NCBI RefSeq assembly: GCF_034190915.1
Contig: NW_026947502.1
Location: forward strand, 35,308,785-35,372,784
Source: Cavia porcellus
Taxonomy: Eukaryota; Chordata; Mammalia; Rodentia; Caviidae
Length of the DNA stretch: 64,000 nucleotides
Reading direction: 5' to 3'
The translations under genes were made by a program, and so were the position numbers. Positions 53,809 to 64,000 of the stretch are shown in pieces; the stretch's first letter is position 1, and each line of letters starts with the position of its first letter. The notes below the pieces were generated by a model. The model was not told where the DNA came from and did no database searches. It saw only the letters and a list, made by a program, of their open reading frames with translations.

Positions 53809-56589
53809 GGAAGGTTGGGAGCAACCCAACAGGAAATCAGTTAAATTCATTTTGGTATATCTATACTGTAGAATATTTTATAAACAGTTGTATACAAAAT
53901 GAGTAAACTCTCCAATACTGATTTGAAAAAAATATCCAAAATACATTGTTAATTAGAAAAGCAAGTTTGTAAGACTGTTTAATGTGTAATCCTGTTTAAA
54001 AGAATAAGTCCCAAAATGTACAATAGATATTGTGAAAATGAAGGGGAAAGAAAGTGCTCAAAAGGAAAGAGCAACTGGGATAGGGGAAAGGAGAAAAGAA
54101 AGAAAAGATTATATATATGCATATATATGTGTGTATGTAAATATGTACAAGATAGATAATTATATTGCTAATCCCTTTCATCAAAAATAGCATTTTATGT
54201 ATTCATTGTTCAATTGCTTGACCATTTTTTAATGCCTAAATCTTGCAATCTGAACAACAACTACTTTCAAAATAACAATACGCAGTATATTAACTAGTAT
54301 TAATTTCCATTTTTGGGTAATTTTATATCAGTTTTATCCTTTTTTATTTGATTGTTTTTAAAATAAAAAAGAATAATACAAAGATATACATTTCTAATTA
54401 ATGCATTGAAAACTTTTGGAAGGAGACTTGAAAGCTGATTGAGAACAGAAATCGTTTACAGCTACTCTCAGACTTCATACTAAGAACAGAAATCATACTT
54501 ATTGTTTGAACTAACTTGATTTTGCTTTTCCATTACTCTCCTTATTATATTTTTATTCATCTGGGTCTGTCATGTCCAAGCAAATGGTTTGGCATTCCAA
54601 AAGATCCATCAGTTCTTCATCGAAAATGATGAAGTTTGTGCCCTAAGATTCTTTGAATCATTTGGTCTCAAAATTCTCACCTTGAATATTGTACCAAGCC
54701 TCAACTGTTCTATTGTGATTCTTACTTAGGTCTTGTCAAGGCTCTACACTGAAAGATGCACTTTAAACTTACAGTTCCAATTCTCAGTACAATTTTTTAC
54801 CTCACCTTATATCCCATGAAGCGCTACAAAGCTTTGTAATGGAATGTTTTATCTTAACTCAGTAAGCGATTAACTTAATTTTACCATATCAACAGGTTGT
54901 GTTGGTGATATCTGGGGAACTGTCTTGTGATACAGAAATAACTGATTATCTGTTAAGAGAGAGTATTTATATGTAAGGGGCTGAATAAGTGATAGAAGTA
55001 AATAAAAGGTTTAATTTGTTTTGCCTTTTTACTCTTCATGAAACTTTACTATTTGATCATGTGAATGCATTATGTGTTAAAATTAAATGAAACAAACTAT
55101 AAGCATTAAGTAAAATTAAATGAAACAAACTATAAGCATTAAGTAAATTAAATTACTAAATTTCCTCAGGATATGTAAGTTTTACTAAATGTAATAGAAA
55201 ATGTAATAGAAATGTGACTGTTACAGAATGTGTTGTCTGCTAAGCAAATGATTTCCAAAGTTGGTGCACTGTTGCTCAGTTTGTAGGCTTGTTGTAATGC
55301 AATAGTTTTTAAAACCCCAGTTCATTGGTCAACAATGCTAACTTCAGTCAAAATTTGTCAGAACTAAGAATACAGATTTTACCTAGAGCACAGCACTGTT
55401 TGGATAACATCTTTTTCAGTATTATAATGGATTTTTATCCTAGACACATGATTTTAATTGGAAAACCAAGTTCTTTAAAAGCTATTTTACTCTTTCCCTT
55501 TTACAACATTTCTATTAAGAGAGATATTTTTAGGAGTTACATTTCATGACTGTCAGTCCAGGATGTTTTGAGGAGAATTTTGGGTAATTTTAGAAGTCTC
55601 AGGGGATATTCTCAGAGTTTCAGTAGACAGGAACTTCAACAGACAGGTCTGCTACTGGATGGAATTAGAGGGTTAGAGTAATAAAGTAGAAGAAAATGGA
55701 CAAAGAAACAGAGTTTGTAAATACAGTGAAAATTAATATGTTAATGAATGAGTAGGTTTTTATAAGATTATAGTCTGTTACTTTTTAATTTTTCTTTAAT
55801 AGTTGGAGAGAAAGGGCTAAAATGTAAGTGATACCGTGTTAAGATTTAGCAGTATGGAAAAGTAAAGCTGAGTTTCCTATTTTTTTGTAAGTTTAAGACA
55901 AAAGGAGGAGATCTTAAGCATAGAAACACTGAGATAAACCCCAGGTTATTTACATCTCATTTTTAAAATCCAAAAACTGTGGGAATATCTTTTTTTTTTT
56001 TTTACTTCAAATCCGAGTATTAATTTTCAAAACAGTGTAGCTAAAATTTACATTTGCATAATAGTGCTTTATTCAAGTGGTGTTTACTGTTGCTCAGTGC
56101 CTCTCAGATATATTCTTATTCTTGATATTCATTGTTCTCTATGTATGGAATATTTAACAAAGAATCTCTTTTCCGCCTCAATAGTGTTTTTCTTCAACTA
56201 ATATTTTTTGACATTTACTTATACCTTTCAGAGACAAGTAGTTACCATATTCTCATTGCTCAACATTAAACTCAATTATATATTCAGGAAATTTTTTTGA
56301 AACTGGTCTCCATCTGTTAACCATAGCCTCGGTTGGTTGCATCAATTTAATTTTTTTGCTTATGAAAATTTCTCTTCACTCATAATCATTTTGTTTTTTT
56401 CTCTGTAAATTGACAAAGGCTGACATTTTTATATTGGAACATGGGATTAAAATTTCTAACCCATGGGTATTAGATTTTCCTTTGTGTTTAGAGAAGTAGT
56501 GGATTAAAATTCTATTTATCCTGGCATTTATTCTGATGAAAACCTGAACCTGAAGACAAAGGAAAGCCACTGCTAGTGGGATTCAAGTG
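53809..56589. other. Unassigned AT-rich sequence, 2.8 kb
   Basis: One 33-bp tandem duplication is noted separately. No gene recognised. Confidence 0.5.
55078..55144. repeat. 33-bp tandem duplication
   Basis: The unit starting taaaattaaatgaaac and ending gcattaag occurs twice head to tail, without mismatches. Confidence 0.92.
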
Positions 56590-56835
56590 AGCTCCAGCAT
56601 GGTATGTGGCGGCCTGCTAGGAGGTCTTTTTATAAAGGCCAGAGGCAACTTCTGGGGACCAGATGATAGTGGACTGAAACCTCTGAAGACTGTTAACCAG
56701 AATACAGCTCTCTTCCTTTAAGTTGTGGATGTTTACTGTTTTGTCCTGGCAATAAGAAAAATGATAAAGACAGCAAGGGTATCCACACACTGCTATACGA
56801 CATAGATCTTGAAATTTTAGTGATAGCAAATAGGC
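56590..56835 (+). mobile_element. MaLR-type LTR 3' part
   Basis: The phrases gatagtggactgaaacctctg, ctcttcctttaagttgtgga and ttttgtcctggcaataag are the usual end of rodent MaLR LTRs. The 5' part is not recognisable. Confidence 0.6.
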
Positions 56836-57084
56836 AAGAGACAGTGATACAAACATGAAAGGCAGAAGTGACTTATTTTATTTGAAGTTGGTATTATCAT
56901 ATACTTAGAAGACCCTAATGATGCCACCAAAAGATTTTAAGAGCTGATAAATGCAGCAAAGTAGCAAGATATAAAATCAACATTAAAAAGTCAATGGTTT
57001 TTCTATGGACCAATAATGAATGTATTAGGATTCTCTAAGATGAAAAAAGTGAATGCAAAATATATGTATAGATTTAAAAGGGCT

Positions 57085-57399
57085 TTTTAAAAGGTAGACT
57101 TACAGAGTCAGAGGCAGCAGAGTCTACAATGGCCATCTGTGCACCTGAGAATGAGGGCATCTAATAGCTGTGTAGCCCAAGAGTGCAAAAGATGCAGAGC
57201 AAATGGCATAGAGAATATAGTTTAAGGCTGAATGCTTGGAAACTCACTGAAGGGAGGAGATCGACAGTATGAGTCTGCATCAGAAAACTGGAAGACTTGG
57301 AGACTGGAGGAACCCTTCCTCTTTCTTTCCCTTTTTATTCTATCCAGGCTACAAGCTTATTGGTTAGTGCCACTCAGATCCAGAATGGGTTTTTTCCCC
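57085..57399 (+). mobile_element. MaLR-like LTR, uncertain type
   Basis: Weak similarity to MaLR LTRs (agagtctacaatggccatctg, cttggagactggaggaac, attctatccaggctacaagc, gtgccactcagatccagaatg). It abuts a clearer LTR at 57400. Confidence 0.45.
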
Positions 57400-57765
57400 T
57401 CAGTGTATTCATCAGCTTTCTCATCCTGAGACATATTACCCAACAGCCACTCATGGGTTTGAGGTTCTTCTTTCACAGACAGTTGTCTTCAAGGCAGAAA
57501 CATGGTGGAAGGCATGATAGAGGGAAGCTGCTCACCTCATGGCAGCCAGGAAATGGAGAGAGAAAGGGGGAGCCAGAGACCAGAATGCACAATTTCAGGT
57601 CACATGACAGTGACTAATTTCCAACCATGGCTTATCTCCTCAGCATCCCGTTCAGTGTTCATCAGTGAATTAATTCATTGATCCAGTCACCTTCCAAAAC
57701 CTCCACATTCGTCAGCCCGAGACTTTTGGGGACAGTGTAGACCTAAACCATGACATGACTTTCCT
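57400..57765 (+). mobile_element. MaLR-type LTR
   Basis: In order: catcctgagacatattaccc, caaggcagaaacatggtgga, catgatagagggaagctgctc, catggcagccaggaaatgg, ccagtcaccttccaaaacctc, gagacttttggggacag and aaccatgaca. Good match in phrase order; ends approximate. Confidence 0.8.
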
Positions 57766-59199
57766 GGCCTACATGTCAGTCATTCACAGTCTCACCCAGA
57801 ACTGTGCTCTGTGAATCCACTGGGCACTTCCTCCATTCAGGTTGACAGACTATGATGAAAAGTCATGATCCATCCCTTGTCAATGCAACAACCAGACACA
57901 TTTTCCTAAACTATACTTAATATCTAAGTATAATAGCAAATTAATGATTATGCATAACATGATATCGTGCATGAAACACTAATTCTGTGCCCAGAAGAAA
58001 AGGCCATTTTTCTTTGTGTAATGTTTGCTATTTTTTCTAACATTGTATAACTTAAATATCATAATGTAGACTTCATAATACTTAAATCTCTATAGTAAGT
58101 CAATCAACATTATGATACAAAGAAAGAAAACAAATATCTGCTTAACATGTGTCTATGCACAAGTATATTAACAAAATAATAAATAAATACTGGTGACAAT
58201 TACAACTTTCATTTCTGTAACTACTCATGGCTCATAGCTGGCATTTATAACTACCTTCTTCTACTACTTACTTTATATTTTCTCTGTCTTCAGTGAGCAC
58301 CTAAGGAGATCTTGATTCTTCATTTGATAAGTGACCTATGCTTTCATTTCTCAAGGCTCTGGGTCACTTGTCATCCAGCCTTGATTGGGTTGTCATAGTT
58401 TCTCACTGACTGTAAGTCCTGGGCATGATAATACTACTAGATGTGAAGGGATCTCCTGTATGCTAAACATACTCTTCATTGTTGGTTTCTATGAGGAGAC
58501 AGGTCCCAAAAATGAGATAAAAAGAAAACAAGAGAGACAAAGTTATGGGATAAGTGCGCCACAGTCTCTAGGACTGAAGCCATGACTAGAATTTTCTCTA
58601 CCTTTTTATTAGCATCTTGTCTTTACAAAAACAGAAATGGGAGATGAGAAAGGTAATGTGGAGATAAGCGAGAGCATTTTTGTTTAACTATCCCAGGGAT
58701 CACATTTGATTAAATCTGGCCTGCATGCTCACCGTTCTTTCAGACATATATTAAGAAAGGATCTCATGCTGCCCCAGCAGTGTTCTACTGGGACTAAGGT
58801 CCTGCTTTAATTTTCTCACACACTCTGCTTTTGCGAAACTTTCTCCAGAACAAGCAATCATGTGGTCTAGCAGAGTTGCAAGTTACAAGAGGTTAGGTTA
58901 ATTTATGACATTTCTTTCCCCATACTTCATTACCCCTACTGTGGAATAGTAGTCTCATCTTCAATTTGTAGTCTGCATTAATCACCCCTACAAACACTTC
59001 TTTTTTTTTTTTTTGTTTTTTGAAGACTTTTCCTCACCATTACCATTCAAGCATATCCTAGACAGGGACTGCATTGCTGCTGCTGTCTACTTCTGGGAGC
59101 TTATTATGGCTTGTAACTATGTTCTCCCAAAGCATCATGTAGATGTAGTTGGGGCTTTTGGGAGGTGGCTGGTGCTAGGGTGTGAGGTGCTGGTATCAA
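57766..59199. other. Unassigned sequence, 1.4 kb
   Basis: No gene or nameable repeat, apart from a T-rich run at about 59001-59020. Confidence 0.5.
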
Positions 59200-59512
59200 G
59201 GATGTGATGCTGGGATTGATTCACACTGCGAGGCTAGGATTAAAGATGCAAGTGCTAGCCTAAGGGTGAGTAGCCTGGATAAAGTATAAGACACAGAAAG
59301 AGTGGTTCTGTTTTCACTGATTGTCACTTGTTGTTTGCTGTTTTCTGCCTGCTGGCTGCCATGAATAGTTTCTCTTTTATGTTGTCCCTCTGCCATGTCA
59401 CTCGGCCATGAGCCAGCCAACTATGAACTGGAACCTCTGTGAACTGTAAGCCAAGTAGACCTTTCCTCCTTTAACTTTTGGTGTTGGGTATTTTGAGAAA
59501 AGTAACTAACAG
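59200..59512 (+). mobile_element. MaLR-type LTR, 3' part
   Basis: tgccatgtcactcggccatga, then aactggaacctctgtgaactg, agacctttcctcctttaact and gggtattttgagaaaagtaac, again the typical MaLR end. It borders the ERVL region but has the opposite orientation. Confidence 0.6.
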
Positions 59513-62500
59513 AGTGCTTTTTGGCATAAAGCATAGAACCGTCCGTAAAATTGGCTCTAGTCTTTTCTTTTCTGTTCACTGATACAGAGTACATCCCTTG
59601 AAGCCCTTGGTGTAGGCTAGGGGATGGAAGGAAGTACAATAAGTAGGTGTAGGAACTATGGGCATTTGAGCCAGTTCTCCAAGTAACTTAGTTAATACTT
59701 TCAGGATCTTCTTGGGCCTGATCACTTATATATCAGTTCCATTTGATGATGGAGTGTTGTACAACTTTACAACTTAATTGGGTCAGTTAGCACCAGATTG
59801 TGATGGGCAGCTAGGTTGCTTAGTACTGTGGCGCCACATGGTCAAACATTCAGTTTTCACTAACACTCAATAGCAGACCAGTAGCTGTTTCTCAGAGTTG
59901 TCTGCAGATCATGGTAGAGCCTTGACCAAAGTCATAAGGGCTTCTGCTTTGATTTACGTATGTGGGCTTGTCAGAGGCTATAAACTACTTCTGTATCTGC
60001 ACTGTCACATCAAGTATTATTGGGTCCTATGGCTCAAACACCAGAGCAGTCTGCATAACCTGCAGTTTTTGTAGAGCCTTCTCTTGTTCTCAGCTTTACT
60101 CAAAACTAGTAATTTTCTGAGTCACTTGGGAATAGACCAACTAAAACTCTTTTTTAAAAAAAATTTTATTTAAAAGGAAAAAGAAAAAAACCAGAACAAA
60201 ACAAAGCGGTGTAAGGGTACAATTAATACAGAACTACAAAAAAAAAACCCAATAAGAAATCACCAGTTAATAGACTACAATTATCATCTTAGAGACAGTT
60301 GCTCAAGTCAGAGTATCAAAGCATACAAGTGGACATTCAAACACCAACTAAAACTCTTCAGTGAGGAATCTATTGCCTTCAAAATTCAAGTAGGTCCAAT
60401 CTGCATTGCACCTCTTTCTTGGTCATGGGTGAGGCTAGATGTAACAATTATCCTTCACTTTAAAAGCAATATTTCTCGATGCCCTACATCACTGGAGACT
60501 AAGGATTTTCACTGAAGGAAAAGGTCCTTCATTTCAGTTAAATTTGCAATGGTACCTTAGTTCACAAACTTTATTCTTTCCATGATTCTAGTTGCAAAAC
60601 AAATTGGAAGAGAATCAAACTTCCCTATAAGGTCAACATTGAGCCTAATTATTGAATTTAACTCAGTTCTCATCAATTCAGTTTGTGACCAGAATCATGG
60701 GAAGAATTAAGTTTATGAAATGAGGCATTAATTTATTTCCCATCCCCTCACATGGAAATGCTTTCCTAGAAAGTCCAGAGTGGTTGCTACTGCTTGGTTA
60801 TTTTTTCCAGTAATCATTGTGTCATCAATTTAATGGTCCAGTATGAAACTTATGAAAGATGACCAAGATTCCTACTAATTAAATTGTGACACAGAGATGG
60901 AGAGTTGATATGTTCCAGAATGAGTTCAGTAAGGTATATTGTTGGCCCTGCAGTTGAAAGCAACTGGTATACCATATGGATAGCTATGGAAAAAAAGGCC
61001 ATTTTCCAAATCAATAGATGCATAGTGGTACCAGGAGATGTATCAGTGTACTCAAGCAAGTAAACCACATTTGGTACATCAGCTGCAATTAGAATCACCA
61101 CTTAATTAAGTTTATAGTAATTTAGCATCATTCTTCAATATCCATACATCTTCTGCGCAGACCAATTAGGGAGGTTAAATGGGAATGTAGTGGGAATTAC
61201 ACCCCAACATATTTCAAGTTCTTTATGGTGACACTAATCTCTGAAATCCACTTAGGTTTGTGATACTCCTTTTGATTTATTATTTTCCTACATAGAGACA
61301 ACTGTGATGGCTTCTATTTGACCTTTAGCATCATAATAGCACTCAAGCCACAGGTTAGGAAAGCAATATGGGGATTCTTCCAGATACTAAGTATATCTTT
61401 CTTAATTTTGCATTTTGGAACTGGAGAAATTACCACAGGTTAAATTAAGGGATTCTTTTGGTAGTGTGCCTCGGTCTTTCCCCAAGTGGATATGGCTTCC
61501 CCTTCTTTCAAGAGGGTTTGGGCCTGTAAACTGATTCATGTTTTGGAATTGCTTGAGGGGTTATGATTCCTTGTTGCTAGTATTTAGGGTGGTGTTTTAT
61601 TCATTTGCTCCCAAAATTTCCTACTTACACAAATGCATTAAAAATTAGTCTGCTTCACATTCATATCACTTCTGGGAACACAGTGGTTATTTACCAACAT
61701 CAAAGGTGTAGCGAGGTCAGATGGTTGTGATCATTACCTTGCTTTTGCTGTCCATTACAGTAAGTAATCCCACCTAGCCTTTGGCTGTTGAGTGCTGCCA
61801 CTTGGTCCTGTTGCTCCAGGATCCAGTTATACCCATCACATTGAAGTGTCCCAATTGAGTGACTGTGGTTCTCACTGTACAATCTGGTATACAGAGAACA
61901 AGGGTGCTGGTGCTCCATTTCAATCTTGTTTTTCAGGGTATCTGTGAGTACATTTTTTGGACCCCTTCTATGTGAAAAGATGGGTTTTACCTGGCAAGTC
62001 CACTCCAGCATTCACATCTCCCTGAGCCTTTGAATACCTTCATCAATAGTTGATGAAGGAACATCAGGCATCTCCAGCTCATTCACAGTGGAACATCTTT
62101 TGATCCAAATCAACCAACCAAATAAACTGCTAGCACTTTTATTTTAAATACCAACAGCTGTATTAGACGTAGATTCTCTACTTAATGGGCCCATATCAAG
62201 AAATTCAGTCTGATCCAGGTTTATGTTTCTTCCACTATTATTCCACACCCTTACAATCTATCCACTTCTGCTCTTATGAATTAAAAAACTCATGAAATTC
62301 TTTGAGAGTGTAGTGTATCTACTTATAGGTCATCCTGTGTCCTTCACATTTAGAAGCCTTATGAGATTTGAGCCTTGTTATAGGCTTGGAGGCAAATTTG
62401 GTGTTGAGGTAGGCATAAGGAACAGGGGCATTGTGTTACTGGGTATCTGCAGCAGGGAAGGTCATTGCTGTTTCCTCAAGTGGAGGCCAGTACTAGTTTC

Positions 62501-62690
62501 CTTAAGTGGAGGCCAATGCCACATAAGCTGGGGACAGAGACGCTGTTATAGATTAAGAACTAGTGGTCAACTCAATGCCAGCTGGATTACATCAGCATGG
62601 CACTGAGTGAAGATGCTCCACCTGAGGAAAGTTGCCAGCATAAATAGGTGGGGAAGGAGAAGGAGGGTGTTGAGGCATTAATGCATTATT
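59513..62690 (-). mobile_element. ERVL-type endogenous retrovirus, gag-pol region, decayed
   Basis: On the minus strand, phrases typical of the HERV-L/ERVL internal region are in order: gag side at about 62690-61700, then protease and reverse transcriptase, RNase H and integrase towards 59513. Landmarks in antisense include gctacatgg-like RT text at about 60930-61150, gtggttgctactgcttggtt (60780-60800) and agagccttctcttgttctc (60075-60095). The reverse transcriptase box is visible near 60822-60836, but its first residue is a stop codon. Many further stops and indels. ERVL elements lack env. No intact gene. A small L1 tail has inserted at 60152. Confidence 0.85.
60152..60342 (-). mobile_element. 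LINE-1 3'UTR-only insertion, 16-bp target-site duplication
   Basis: Antisense tail and the first 190 bp of the common 3'UTR (aaatcaccagttaatagact, cagttgctcaagtcagag). Flanks accaactaaaactctt at 60136-60151 and 60343-60358 are identical. Inserted in the ERVL pol region. Confidence 0.95.
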
Positions 62691-64000
62691 GCATTGAGGC
62701 ATTGTGGGTTCTCCTACGAGTTGCTGTTTGAGCCGTTTGGTTCTCCTGGAGAAGCTTTGGTCCTCACATCAAGCATTGTTTCCTGGCTCTGGAGGGGAAG
62801 ACATGTACTGCTTGGTCTCCAGGATGAACGCATCACACTGGCTTCCTGGCATGTACACGACTGTGCTTGTCGTCAGAGGAGCTCGGGGCCTCCGTGTCAC
62901 TGAGGATGGCTGTGGTGCCTTTCAGGACAGCCCTGGTCTTTGTTGTGAGTGTGACTTCTTGACTCCAGCATAGAACCCTCATCCCACCAGCACAGCTCCT
63001 TCAACCCGGTGGTATGGACGTTTCTAGCTTCCACTGCTGACCTTTGGGCTTTCCTGGTGTGGATATGTAAAAGAGACTGGCGTGAGCCTTTCTTGTGAGC
63101 TCTCAACCTCCAGTTGGACTCGTGGGAGGCATTGTCATGAGCTCTGGGTTTTCATCTGGACTCATGTGGGACACTGCTGTGGGATTTAGGCCTTTGACTA
63201 AATATTCTATGTCTTTGGTGTTGTGGATAGATTTCCTGCATTTTCTTGTGTAAACTCCTTGTGACCGTTATAAAAATAATATTATAAACTCCATGTGCTG
63301 ATTCTAATTGTTCTCTGCACAACCCCTAACTACAATAGATGCTTATGCACGGAGGGTGGGTGGGTGTGGGCAATTTTCCTCTGACAAACTAATCTCTTCA
63401 GAATTTAGAAGTTCAATGTCTCTACCCTTATCAAGTTCCTCCGAGACATCCCCACATAAATTTATGGATTCCGTTCTTTTCTTACCAGTGCTCTCAATTT
63501 AATTGCAGGTATCCTTCAAAACTGAGTATTAAACCTGTGCTATAACTCAGCCAGTTGTATTATGAAGGCTTATATTTGCTTTTTGGCAACTTTACTCCTA
63601 CAGCTAAAGGAGAGAAGATCCTACTTCAGGACAAAATTAGAAGCCTTTAGATTTTTTATGCATATCTGGAAAGAAGAAATTGCACCGTTGAGCTCATTAT
63701 TTTTCCTTATTACACTGTCAGCACACTTAGGAGCTTTTAGATTGTTTATGCGTGTCTGGTGCTAGGAATTTGAATCTTTGCGCTCATATTTTTCTTTAAC
63801 AGTTTGTCCAGAGCTGCTAACAGCAACCAGCCAGCACCATATTTCTTACTTTTCCAAAAATATTCAAAAATATTATATATAGATTTCCTAAATTCCTTGC
63901 ATCTCACAAGTGATAACATTATCAGAAGGAGAGACCATAGAAACCATGTTTCATCGAATTACAAAGCCAACTCGAGGAACCACTAAACTTTTTAGAGAAA
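62691..64000. other. Unassigned end region, possibly including an ERVL LTR
   Basis: 62691-63290 lies where the 5' LTR of the ERVL on the minus strand is expected, but I see no clear LTR ends. It is GC-richer, with recurring gactcgtgggaggcattgtc and gactcatgtgggacactgct (about 63117 and 63160). The rest is unassigned; no gene recognised. Confidence 0.3.

Noticed and set aside
63804..63986. Short open frame at the window end
   Set aside because: Only 60 codons in AT-rich sequence, with no family features.

Overview
This window looks like intergenic or intronic DNA from a rodent. The evidence is the combination of 7SL-derived B1 SINEs with the internal duplication, tRNA-derived ID SINEs, B1-ID dimers, MaLR-type solo LTRs and abundant rodent-style LINE-1, on an AT-rich background with older MIR, L2 and ancient L1 remnants shared by all placental mammals. 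The ID consensus and B1-ID dimers are unlike mouse or rat and suggest a non-murid lineage. Castorimorpha (beaver or kangaroo-rat group) is my weak guess. I recognise no intact host protein-coding gene, no rRNA, no functional tRNA gene and no CRISPR array.

Layout. 1-16.1 kb is a stack of LINE-1 elements, all on the minus strand, inserted into each other: an old outer L1 (about 1.9-3.5 and 15.5-15.9 kb) holds a second L1 (3.5-4.0 and 12.7-15.5 kb), which holds a third (4.0-6.2 and 9.65-12.7 kb), which holds a 3.39-kb full-length L1-type element with ORF1 but no ORF2 (6247-9638, 13-bp target-site duplication). That innermost element has a CpG-rich 5'UTR with three 123-bp tandem monomers. A very short L1-derived element with tandem 60-bp units follows at 16.1-16.6 kb. 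16.6-31.8 kb is mostly unique sequence with scattered SINEs, MaLR LTRs, ancient L1, MIR and one ERV1-like LTR. 31.8-38.2 kb is a second nest: a nearly full-length L1 with a dimeric 72/68-bp promoter array inside an older L1, and carrying an ID insertion. 38.2-41.1 kb has an 83-bp inverted repeat, a coding-like unidentified segment and a short L1 tail. 41.1-45.5 kb is an old L1 with a B1 and a solo LTR, next to a second solo LTR of the same family. 47.2-50.1 kb is a plus-strand L1 with most of ORF2 deleted. 50.1-59.2 kb is mainly unique, with an L2 end, a TcMar-like MITE and MaLR LTRs. 59.5-62.7 kb is a decayed ERVL gag-pol region on the minus strand.

How it fits together: the window is a record of L1 activity and of elements copied in trans by it (ID, B1, ORF2-less L1). 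The most notable point is repeated ORF2 loss with retention of ORF1 and both UTRs, together with several unrelated tandem-repeat promoters. The sequence suggests that the innermost ORF2-less element belongs to the half-L1 (HAL1) type of organisation; whether it is a multi-copy family cannot be settled from one window.
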